Shown one piece after another: positions 1 through 7,711 of a stretch of 64,000 nt of DNA. This DNA is from Cupriavidus pauculus (lineage in GTDB: Bacteria; Pseudomonadota; Gammaproteobacteria; Burkholderiales; Burkholderiaceae). The stretch is taken from positions 62,001 to 126,000 of the forward strand of contig NZ_CP044066.1 in the NCBI RefSeq assembly GCF_008693385.1. The letters run 5' to 3'. The position numbers were made by a program, and so were the translations under genes. The notes beneath the pieces were generated by a model. That model saw only the letters and a program-made list of their open reading frames with translations, had not been told where the DNA came from and ran no database searches. Numbering within the stretch: the first letter of the stretch is position 1; each line of letters begins with the position of its first letter.

Positions 1-189
1 CACGTTGTAGTAAATGGTGGCGAAGCGCGGGTCGCCGGGAGTCTTGCCGGGTGAGAAGTTCGGCCTGATCGGAGTACAGCGCCTTTTCGAACGACTCCTG
101 ATGCGAGACTTCGCGCGTCATCGGGAAGCCCAGTGCTTCCTGCACCCCCGGAGCGTCCGTGATGTTCATGAGCCGCCTCATTCGCGTCA
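1..189 (-). pseudogene. Manganese catalase fragment (truncated, frameshifted)
   Basis: The minus strand encodes an internal piece of a manganese (ferritin-like) catalase. Reading leftwards from about 189 it gives RLMNITDAPGVQEALGFPMT, then a REVSHQESFEKALYS segment carrying the Glu/His metal-ligand pattern, then NFSPGKTPGDPRFATIYYNV. The last part lies in another frame: one extra base near 64-73 breaks the reading frame compared with the intact catalase at 30786-31664, where the same stretch reads through. The upstream (N-terminal) part is missing and homology stops at about 185-189, shortly before an IS element. The other end runs off the window. It is a relic or the tail of a disrupted paralogue. 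Confidence 0.75.
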
Positions 190-320
190 GGGCTCGCCCT
201 AGTCTGTTCCGCGATCTCAAAAAACTGGACCGGTCTCTGAGCGTTCTGTTGGACCACGGTTAGCCGGCCTGTGAATACGGCTGACATTTTTCATTTAACA
301 TAACATGCATTAGAGTATCG

Positions 321-1920
321 ATCGGTGTTGGCGGTTTTTTCTAATGTCGTACCTGAGACGAATTCAAATGTCGTATCTCCAGGCTCCCGATCCTGCCATG
401 CTGGCTGACCTTCGCCAGTCAGGAGCACGAGCATGGGCCGCCCCGACACGATCACCATGAGCATGCAGGAACTGGACCGCTGCAAAGTTATCGAAGCCGT
501 CGTCCGAGATGGTCTGATGGTGTGGCGCGCGGCCGAGAAGCTCGGTATCAGTCGCCGCCAGATCGAGCGGCTGGCCCAGCGATATCGAGAAGACGGTCCA
601 CGAGGCCTTCTGTCCCGCAAATGGGGGCAAGCTGGCCACCGCCAACTGCCTCCCGGGCTGGAATCACGCGCACGTGGCCTGATCCGCGACACCTACGCTG
701 ACTTCGGCCCGACGCTGGCGGCCGAGAAGCTGCGCGAGCGCCATGGCCTCGATCTCTCGACGTCCTGTGTGCGCCGGATCATGATTGACGCCGGCTTCTG
801 GGTGCCCCGCAAGTTGCGCCCGCCCAAGGTCCACCAGCCGAGGAACCGCCGCGCCTGCCTGGGCGAGCTGGTGCAGATCGATGGCAGCGACCATGCATGG
901 TTCGAGGACCGCGCGCCGGCGTGCACGCTGCTGGTCTACGTCGATGACGCCACCGGCCGGCTGATGCAGCTCCTGTTCGTGCCAACCGAGTCGACGCTCG
1001 CGTATTTCACCGCCACGCGCGGCTATGTCGAGCAGCACGGCAAGCCCGTGGCGTTCTATTCCGACAAGGCCAGCATCTTCCGCACAAACCGCCAGCAGAC
1101 GCCCGAAGGCCGCGGCTATACGCAGTTTGGCCGCGCGCTGTTCGAGCTCAACATCGACATCCTGTGCGCCAATACGAGCCAGGCCAAGGGCCGTGTCGAG
1201 CGGATGAATGGCACGCTGCAGGACCGGCTGGTCAAGGAACTGCGGCTACGCGGCATTAGCTCGATGGCCGACGCCAACGCCTACGTCCCCATGTTCATCG
1301 CCGATTTCAACACGCGCTTTGCCAAGGTACCGCGCAGCGATTTCGATGCGCACCGGCCGCTGCGTGGCGACGAGGATCTGGCGCGGATCTTCTGTTGGCG
1401 CGAATGGCGCAAGGTGTCGCAGAGCCTGACCCTGCAGTACGACAAGGTGATGTTCCTGCTCGAGGACCGGCCCGCGCACCGCCACCTGGCGCACCGATAC
1501 ATCGAGGTCGCCGAGTACCCGGACGGGCGGATCGAGCTGTGGGGCGATGGCGCATCCCTGCCCTACACCACCTATTTTCGTTACCCGGAGGTTGACCAGG
1601 GCGCCATCGTGGAGAACAAGCGGCTGGGCCACGTGCTGGAGATCGCGCAGAAGGTGCAGGCGCTACGCGACAGCCGGCATTCCGAGGGACCGTCGCGCAC
1701 GATGTCGGGGGTGCCGGTCCGTTCCCAGGAGGTTGCGCCCGGCACGCGGCGTCAGCGGCAAATCAATCGCTTGGATCTGGAGCGTGCCATGGCCACCACC
1801 CTGCTCTGCCCGCCCGCAACAGCGGCCAGCGCCACCGCCCCAAAAAAGAACCGGCTTCCACACAAACCGCACGCCCGTGCCGACATTTGAATTTGCCGGG
1901 CGCTCCGACACCTGAGAACG
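321..1920 (+). mobile_element. ISNCY-like insertion sequence (approximate limits)
   Basis: The element carries one DDE transposase (433-1890). A 13-bp subterminal motif AATTCAAATGTCG occurs at 361-373 and, inverted, at 1881-1893, supporting the two ends. The left end shares ATCGGTGTTGGC (321-332) with a second partial element that begins at about 1930, so the left boundary is probably near 320. The right boundary is near 1895-1925 and was not fixed exactly. No clear target-site duplication was seen. Confidence 0.65.
433..1890 (+). CDS. ISNCY-like DDE transposase
   Basis: A 485-residue transposase. It has an N-terminal helix-turn-helix (about residues 15-60, with AAEKLGISRRQIERLAQRYR), then an integrase-type catalytic core. 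Candidate catalytic acids are the Asp in LVQIDGSDHAWFED (about 150), the Asp in VAFYSDKASIF (about 212) and the Glu in GRVERMNGTLQDR (about 257), the usual D-D-E spacing. The C-terminal tail is basic and Pro/Ala-rich. The start at 433 is preceded by AGGAG. Length and architecture fit the ISNCY group. The gene appears intact, so the element may still move. A degenerate relative lies immediately downstream. Confidence 0.85.
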   Translation: MGRPDTITMSMQELDRCKVIEAVVRDGLMVWRAAEKLGISRRQIERLAQRYREDGPRGLLSRKWGQAGHRQLPPGLESRARGLIRDTYADFGPTLAAEKLRERHGLDLSTSCVRRIMIDAGFWVPRKLRPPKVHQPRNRRACLGELVQIDGSDHAWFEDRAPACTLLVYVDDATGRLMQLLFVPTESTLAYFTATRGYVEQHGKPVAFYSDKASIFRTNRQQTPEGRGYTQFGRALFELNIDILCANTSQAKGRVERMNGTLQDRLVKELRLRGISSMADANAYVPMFIADFNTRFAKVPRSDFDAHRPLRGDEDLARIFCWREWRKVSQSLTLQYDKVMFLLEDRPAHRHLAHRYIEVAEYPDGRIELWGDGASLPYTTYFRYPEVDQGAIVENKRLGHVLEIAQKVQALRDSRHSEGPSRTMSGVPVRSQEVAPGTRRQRQINRLDLERAMATTLLCPPATAASATAPKKNRLPHKPHARADI

Positions 1921-1929
1921 CCCTAGACA

Positions 1930-2352
1930 ATCGGTGTTGGCCACTATTAGTAATGTCACCTTTGAGATGAATAGAGATGTCACCTCAGGCTTCTCCTCGT
2001 AGGCTCCTAGATTCGCCGGGCGCTTCGGGAGGCTGCGATGCACGGACAGGGATTGGTGACCATGAGCATGCGAGAGATAGACCGCATGAAGGTGATCCAG
2101 GCGGTGGCAGACGGCCATTTGGCACGCTGGTGTGCGGCCGAGAAGCTCAGTATCAGTCGCCGCCCGGTCGAGCGGTTGGCGCAGCGATATCGACAGGACG
2201 GTCCACGCGGCCTCTTGTCCCGTAAATGGGGGCAAGCCGGCCACCGTCAGTTGGCTCCCCGGGCTGGCGTCACGTGCACGGGGCTTGACCCGCGACCGCT
2301 ACGCGGAATTTGGCCCGGCGCTGGCCGCTGAGATCCTGTGCGAGCGTCATGC
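1930..2352 (+). pseudogene. Truncated second ISNCY-like element and transposase 5' fragment
   Basis: A second, diverged copy of the same kind of element starts with ATCGGTGTTGGC (1930-1941). Its transposase begins near 2038 or 2065, with MSMREIDRMKVIQAV and the helix-turn-helix AAEKLSISRRPVERLAQRYR. A run of four C at 2257-2260, where the intact copy has three, shifts the frame; homology continues in the +1 frame (SRARGLTRDRYAEFGPALAA) and ends abruptly near 2352. The catalytic core is absent. It is a dead remnant in direct orientation beside the intact element. Confidence 0.75.
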
Positions 2353-2543
2353 TAAGGTGAGAGCAACAGAAAGGGAACGGCTGCACCCCACATGCCGGAA
2401 GTCGACACCTTATGCGGCAGCGGATCGTCCCAGTATTCCGGACGCCGGCACAGGGTGCAGAAGTGAGCACGGGGTATTCGTTCTCTCCCATTTGATCGTC
2501 ATAGTTGCCGCCCTGTGTCTACAGCGTGGACATTGCGGTGGGG

Positions 2544-5500
2544 CTATCTTTTCTGAAGGTGAGCGACCGTAGTCAACAACGCATCGAGACCAATTGGCTT
2601 GGATAGATGCGCATCAAAGCCTGCGCGTAAAGCTGCATCGACATCAGCTTGACGATCGAAGCCGCTTATGGCAATGGCATAGATTCCGGCCAGTTTAGGC
2701 CGGCTACGCACAGCTCGCAGCAACTCGTAGCCATCCATGCCGGGCATCCCAAGATCCGATAACAAAAGATGCGGTGGCGCGCTCTCCATCTGATCCAGCG
2801 CTCGCTCTGCGTTAGTCGCTACGTCGACAGTCGCTCCAATTGACTCGAGCAGCAGTCTAAAGGTCTCCACGGTCAATGCATCGTCATCGACCAAAAACAC
2901 ACGCATGCCCTGGAGGACTGCAGTCGGCACTGCTGAGACATGAGCTCCCGTCTCTTGCGTTGAAACAGATGGCAGCTCGACGGTGAAGGTTGCGCCCTGG
3001 CCGATGCCCGCCGACTCGGCATGCACGGTACCATTCTGCAATTCAACCAACTCCTTCACCAACGATAGACCGATGCCGAGCCCACCGCTGCGACCGGCCG
3101 AGAATCCTCCCTGGCGGAACAAGTCAAAGATGTAGGGCAACGTCTGCGCGTCAATGCCCGTGCCCGTATTGCGGACCACCAGACGAAGCTGTGCACCAAT
3201 CCGACTCAAAACGACGTCGATGGCACCACCTTCCTCGGTAAATTTGATTGCGTTGCTGAGCAAGTTCCAAACGATCTGCTCGATACGCGTCAGATCTGCT
3301 CGTACCCACAGCGGCTCCTTACCAATGTCGCAGACCAGGGTCACGCCTCGATCATTTGCGTCTTGCGTAACCGCGTCGCACACGCGTTTCACCACGCTCC
3401 TCAGATCGATTGTCTCTCGGACAATCGATAACTTGCCTGTTCGAATGCGCGACATATCCAGCAAGTCGTCGATAATTTTGGCCTGACCGATGATCGTCTG
3501 TCTGATGGTGTTCGTTGCGCGCTCGATGACAGGATTGCGCTGTGCCTCAGGCGAGCGCGCAATCAACTCATTGCTGGCGCTAATCAGGTTTAGGGGATGC
3601 TTGAGTTCATGCGAGACAATGGCCAAGAACTCGTCACGGCGGAACTGCCCCTGCTGCCATTTGTCTTCATCCGCACGTGGCGCACCGGCGGGCAGCACCT
3701 CGTCCAGGTCGCGGGCGATCTTGGCAAAGCCTATGACGCCACCAGTGTCCAGACGGGACAAGACCCCACTGGAGCGAAAACGCTTGCCGTCCTTGCGCAG
3801 GTGCCAGCGCTCTTCTTCCACACGCCCATATTTGCGAGCCTGTGCCATCTCTTCGTCGGGGACGCCGCGCTCGCGATCTTCCGGCGTAAAGAGGGTGCTC
3901 GCGAGATTACCGAGCATTTCGCTTTCCGAGTATCCGAAGATTCTTTCCGCGCCTCGATTCCAGCTTGTTATGCGACCATCATCATCAAACGTAATGATGG
4001 CGTAATCGCGCGTGCTTTCGGCAACGATGTTCATACGATGCTCGCCTTCACGCGCCCGCTCTTCTGCGGCACGACGTGAGGTGATATCGATGAACGAGAG
4101 CACCGCGCCATCGATGCGGTCCTCTGTGGTTCGATATGGCAAGAATCGCGCGAGGTACCACCGCCCGTCGATACTGCGCAGCTCGCGCTCGATCAATCTC
4201 AGTGAGTCAAAGGCTTCGGCAGCGTCGTCGGCAAGCTTGTCGTACTCCAGACGGTGCGTGATGTCGAGCAGCGATCGGCCGATATCCGAGGGGATAATGC
4301 TAAAGACATCAGTGGCCCGTGGCGTGTAGCGCTTGATTCGGATGTTGCGGTCTACGAATATCGTACCGATGTCGTTCGCCGTAATTAGGTTTTGCAGGTC
4401 GTCGTTGATCTTGCTTGTTTCCTCGACCTTCGACTTCAGTTCCGCATTGACAGTGGTCAGTTCCTCATTGATGGACTGGAGCTCTTCTTTGCTCGTCTCA
4501 AGCTCTTCACTGGCCGAACGTAGCTCCTCGTTGATTGCCTGCAGCTCTTCGTTCGATGCCTTCAGTTCCTCCGTGGATGTCTCGGACTGTTCGATGGTTG
4601 CCTGTAGCTGCTCCTTCGTTCGTTGCAGCTCACGTTCGAGCTGACTCACGATCGGGTCCCGAGACACCACCTCCGAGACTTCACCGTCGGCACTCATGCT
4701 GTTTTCCACTTCGTCGAAGAGTACCAAAATGAAGTCCGCGCCGGATTCGGCGTCGTGCACAGGCCGCGCGATCATGTTGACAAAAAATCGGCGGCCGTCT
4801 CGCGCAAGCTCCACGCGGCGAGCCTCGACGCTGTGATTCGATTGCAATGCCTGGAAGATCGCAGTGCGCAGCTCCAAGCGCAACTCTGGCCTCACGGCAG
4901 CAATAATATTGTGCGAAGGAACGCCGCCGGCATATTGGAGAAAGCGACCGGCCCGATCCGATAGATGGACGATATCGGAGTCGCGGCTAAGCAAGACGCT
5001 CGGCGGCGCGTGTTGCTCCACGAGTCGTTGGTGAAGGTCGCCAAACGAAAACTTACGCTTGCCTGTGGGAGGCTGTAGAGTCATGGGCATTCGTGCGTTG
5101 GCCAAACCGACAGACGATAGCGGCACCGGAGAATCCGTTCTCACGGCAACATTGGCGCGGTAAATCCGCGCCTTCTTGTCAACCAATGTGAAAAGATCGC
5201 CTGCGCCGTCTGCAGTCTCCGAGCTGCCGAGAAATAAGAATCCGCCTTGCCGCAGCGCGAAGTGAAACGTACGGAGAATCTCGAGCTGCGCGTCGCGGTC
5301 CAGGTAAATTAGAAGGTTCCGGCAGCACACCATGTCCAGCCGCGAGAACGGTGGATCGCTAAGGACATTGTGGATAGCGAACAAGACATTGGCACGAAGC
5401 TCTTTCTTCACGCGATAGTGGACTGCCTCCTTGGTCAAAAATTGGCGCGACCTGCGACTGTCCACATCTGCAAGAATTGAATCAGGGTAGAGGCCGAGCC

Positions 5501-6647
5501 GTGCCGTCGCGATCGCACGTTCGTCGATGTCCGTTGCGAAAACCTGAAACGCGACGCCATCTACTGCGCGCTCAGCCGCCTCCTGAAGCGCCATCGCGAT
5601 CGAGTACGCTTCCTCGCCCGTTGCACAGCCAGCGGACCAAACTCGGATCGGCTCGTTGGCGCTCCGATTGTCCAGTAGCTGTGGAATGACAGTTGTCTGC
5701 AGCACATCGAAAGCATCCCGATCACGGAAGAAATTAGTGACGCTGATCAGCATGTCCTGCAGCAGTAACGGGGTCTCGTCCGGATGCTCGTGCAGATAGT
5801 CCCGATATTCGCGTAGATCGGTCAAGCCACTGACTTGCAGCCTTCTCTCGATACGACGAAGAATTGTTGCCCGTTTGTACTGGCGGAAGTCGTGCGAAGT
5901 ACGCGCTCGCAGAATTGCCATGATCTCGCGCAATATGCGTTCGGTATACTCCGCGGCCACCGCATGACTTTTGTTGGGTTCCGCCGCGCTAGGTATCTGA
6001 ATGCGGCTGGCGGTCACCCAGAGATCCATCAATCGCTGTGGCATCTCCGGCACCGACAACACTAGGTCGACCATGCCAGTGGTGATAGCAGCGCGCGGCA
6101 TGCTAGGGAACTCCGCCTCCTCTGGCCGCTGCGCAATGGTGATACCACCAAGTTCCTTGATGCGCGTCAAACCGACCGATCCGTCCGAGCCTGCGCCCGA
6201 CAAGACGATGGAAATGGCACGTTCACGATGTGCTTCCGCCAGTGAGCGAAAGAAAAGGTCAATCGCCGCACGTCGGTCATCTGGTGATTCTGCCGGCTGC
6301 ACTCGCAGACAGCCATCGACCATGGTCAGGAGCACCGATGGCGATATCACGTACACGTGATTGGCTTCAATTAGATTGGCATCCGCAACCTGAACTACGG
6401 GCATATCCGTCGCACTGCGCAACAGGTCGGGAAGCGTGCTATTGTGGTCGGGAGACAAATGCAGCACGATCACGTACGCGGCGCCGGAGCGCGCCGGCAG
6501 AGCTTCAAAGAAAGCTTTCAGCACTTCAATGCCGCCGGCCGAAGCACCTATGCCAACCACCGGAAAATTGAGTTGGCTTGGAGTTGGCACAGGCGGAGTT
6601 CGGACCATAGCTTGATTTAAGTTGGGTGGTGGAGCTTTGGCCACCAT
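2544..6647 (-). CDS. CheB-CheR-PAS hybrid sensor histidine kinase with receiver
   Basis: A 1367-residue signalling protein. Domain order: CheB-type methylesterase (about 28-215) with Ser in GIGASAGG, His in VLHLSPDH (about 61) and Asp in SGAGSDG (about 150); CheR-type methyltransferase (about 235-500) with the AdoMet loop RVWSAGCATGEEAYS and CRNLLIYL; a Glu/Gln/Leu-rich coiled coil (about 673-750); two PAS domains (about 760-970); HisKA with the phospho-acceptor in SHELKHPLN (about 1006); HATPase (N box NLLSNAIKF); and a C-terminal receiver (about 1248-1362) with phospho-Asp in LLLSDLGMPGMDG. The G1 box reads NTGTG, with Asn where Asp is usual. The start has GGAG upstream. Such fusions are thought to be soluble sensors; the signal is unknown. 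One of three CheB-CheR fusions in the window. Confidence 0.9.
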   Translation of the reverse strand: MVAKAPPPNLNQAMVRTPPVPTPSQLNFPVVGIGASAGGIEVLKAFFEALPARSGAAYVIVLHLSPDHNSTLPDLLRSATDMPVVQVADANLIEANHVYVISPSVLLTMVDGCLRVQPAESPDDRRAAIDLFFRSLAEAHRERAISIVLSGAGSDGSVGLTRIKELGGITIAQRPEEAEFPSMPRAAITTGMVDLVLSVPEMPQRLMDLWVTASRIQIPSAAEPNKSHAVAAEYTERILREIMAILRARTSHDFRQYKRATILRRIERRLQVSGLTDLREYRDYLHEHPDETPLLLQDMLISVTNFFRDRDAFDVLQTTVIPQLLDNRSANEPIRVWSAGCATGEEAYSIAMALQEAAERAVDGVAFQVFATDIDERAIATARLGLYPDSILADVDSRRSRQFLTKEAVHYRVKKELRANVLFAIHNVLSDPPFSRLDMVCCRNLLIYLDRDAQLEILRTFHFALRQGGFLFLGSSETADGAGDLFTLVDKKARIYRANVAVRTDSPVPLSSVGLANARMPMTLQPPTGKRKFSFGDLHQRLVEQHAPPSVLLSRDSDIVHLSDRAGRFLQYAGGVPSHNIIAAVRPELRLELRTAIFQALQSNHSVEARRVELARDGRRFFVNMIARPVHDAESGADFILVLFDEVENSMSADGEVSEVVSRDPIVSQLERELQRTKEQLQATIEQSETSTEELKASNEELQAINEELRSASEELETSKEELQSINEELTTVNAELKSKVEETSKINDDLQNLITANDIGTIFVDRNIRIKRYTPRATDVFSIIPSDIGRSLLDITHRLEYDKLADDAAEAFDSLRLIERELRSIDGRWYLARFLPYRTTEDRIDGAVLSFIDITSRRAAEERAREGEHRMNIVAESTRDYAIITFDDDGRITSWNRGAERIFGYSESEMLGNLASTLFTPEDRERGVPDEEMAQARKYGRVEEERWHLRKDGKRFRSSGVLSRLDTGGVIGFAKIARDLDEVLPAGAPRADEDKWQQGQFRRDEFLAIVSHELKHPLNLISASNELIARSPEAQRNPVIERATNTIRQTIIGQAKIIDDLLDMSRIRTGKLSIVRETIDLRSVVKRVCDAVTQDANDRGVTLVCDIGKEPLWVRADLTRIEQIVWNLLSNAIKFTEEGGAIDVVLSRIGAQLRLVVRNTGTGIDAQTLPYIFDLFRQGGFSAGRSGGLGIGLSLVKELVELQNGTVHAESAGIGQGATFTVELPSVSTQETGAHVSAVPTAVLQGMRVFLVDDDALTVETFRLLLESIGATVDVATNAERALDQMESAPPHLLLSDLGMPGMDGYELLRAVRSRPKLAGIYAIAISGFDRQADVDAALRAGFDAHLSKPIGLDALLTTVAHLQKR

Positions 6648-7466
6648 GATACTCCGAGCGGTTTCCTCTTCCGCCGTCCATACGATCCGAAGTGGTTAAC
6701 CTCGAGCGCAGATTGGTCAGGCAGCTAGCTGCAAGACCGCGGCGAGCCCGCAGCGGCAGTTTGCGTGTTGACTATACGTCCGCCAGAATATGCAGTACTG
6801 GATAGCCCCTTACGGGCCGAGGGAGACGTGCTTGGGCATGCCGATCAACGCAGAGATGCACGCTGGAGCAGAAGTGAGTGGTGGTGAAATACTGGGGGGC
6901 ACGGCTTATCCCTAGCTAGTAGTTGGAGTGCCCTCGGGTGTCACGTCTGACGTCTAGCGTCCGGTAATGCCAGGCCGCTAATTGATCACTGTCGCACCTG
7001 ACGTTGCGGGAACTTCTCTGGATCTATCCCATGCCAGCGTTTACTGGCTTGAGAAAAAAACTCTAGCGGAGTGGCGACAGCGGTCGCCAGCGCCCGCTTC
7101 CTGGCATTCCAGTTCACAAGATCTTACTCCGAATGAATGACCGCTTTGAAGGCGACCTTCTGACTGGAGTGGGTTGTTTTGTGACGGTTGCGACTGCGGG
7201 CGACGCCGATGCCCTTCTTCCCCGGCCGGGACCTGGTGGTGGCTAGCTCGCCCTCAAAGGCCGCGCGGCGAATGCCAACTTGATACTCCCCACTCTGCCC
7301 GTTGACTTGACCGCTGCGGGTCGGCGCCACCGCCCTGCGGCGTCCTCACAGCAGGCATTTAACCCCGCACAAACCGCACGACCGTGCCCACATAATGGAA
7401 GGGTCAGCTCGATCTCGCGATGCATCGTCTAGGCTGGAGGCGCGTCATTTTCCGGAGGAGCCTGCG
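6648..7466. other. Non-coding stretch with an IS right-end remnant
   Basis: No convincing gene was found here. At about 7322-7390 the sequence resembles the right end of the ISNCY-like element at the window start: it shares GGCGCCACCGCCC and CACAAACCGCACG followed by a CCGTGCC-ACAT stretch, matching about 1829-1885. From about 7394 the DNA looks like the leader of an IS110-type element, whose transposase start follows. The rest (6648-7320) holds nothing recognisable. Confidence 0.4.
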
Positions 7467-7520
7467 ATGAGCGAAGTTACCGTGATTGGCATTGATCTCG
7501 GCAGACATGTTTTTCACTTG
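7467..7520 (+). pseudogene. IS110-family transposase 5' remnant
   Basis: The ATG at 7467, preceded by GGAGGAG, begins MSEVTVIGIDLGRHVFHL, the typical N-terminus of IS110-type (DEDD) transposases with the first catalytic Asp in GIDLG. Similarity ends after about 18 codons, at about 7520; the open frame continues to 7643 but does not resemble the family. It is a scar of an IS110 element cut just upstream of the second CheB-CheR gene. Confidence 0.6.
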
Positions 7521-7711
7521 CCGCCGAGGCTGGCCTCCAGGAGCAGGAAGATTGCTGTGGTTCTCTTGGATGCAAGACCGAAGGCGGTGGCTTCGACATT
7601 GCTGTACCCTGTCACAAGGTATTCAGAAGTCCATGCCTACTGACCGGGCTTGGCCGGGGGCAATCGCCGCATTCGTAGCACGCTCGCGATCGGCTTATTC
7701 AAGAGAGAGCG

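Noticed and set aside
14-202. Plus-strand frame of 62 residues
   Set aside because: It is the antisense shadow of the Mn catalase fragment; an equivalent antisense frame exists over the intact catalase.
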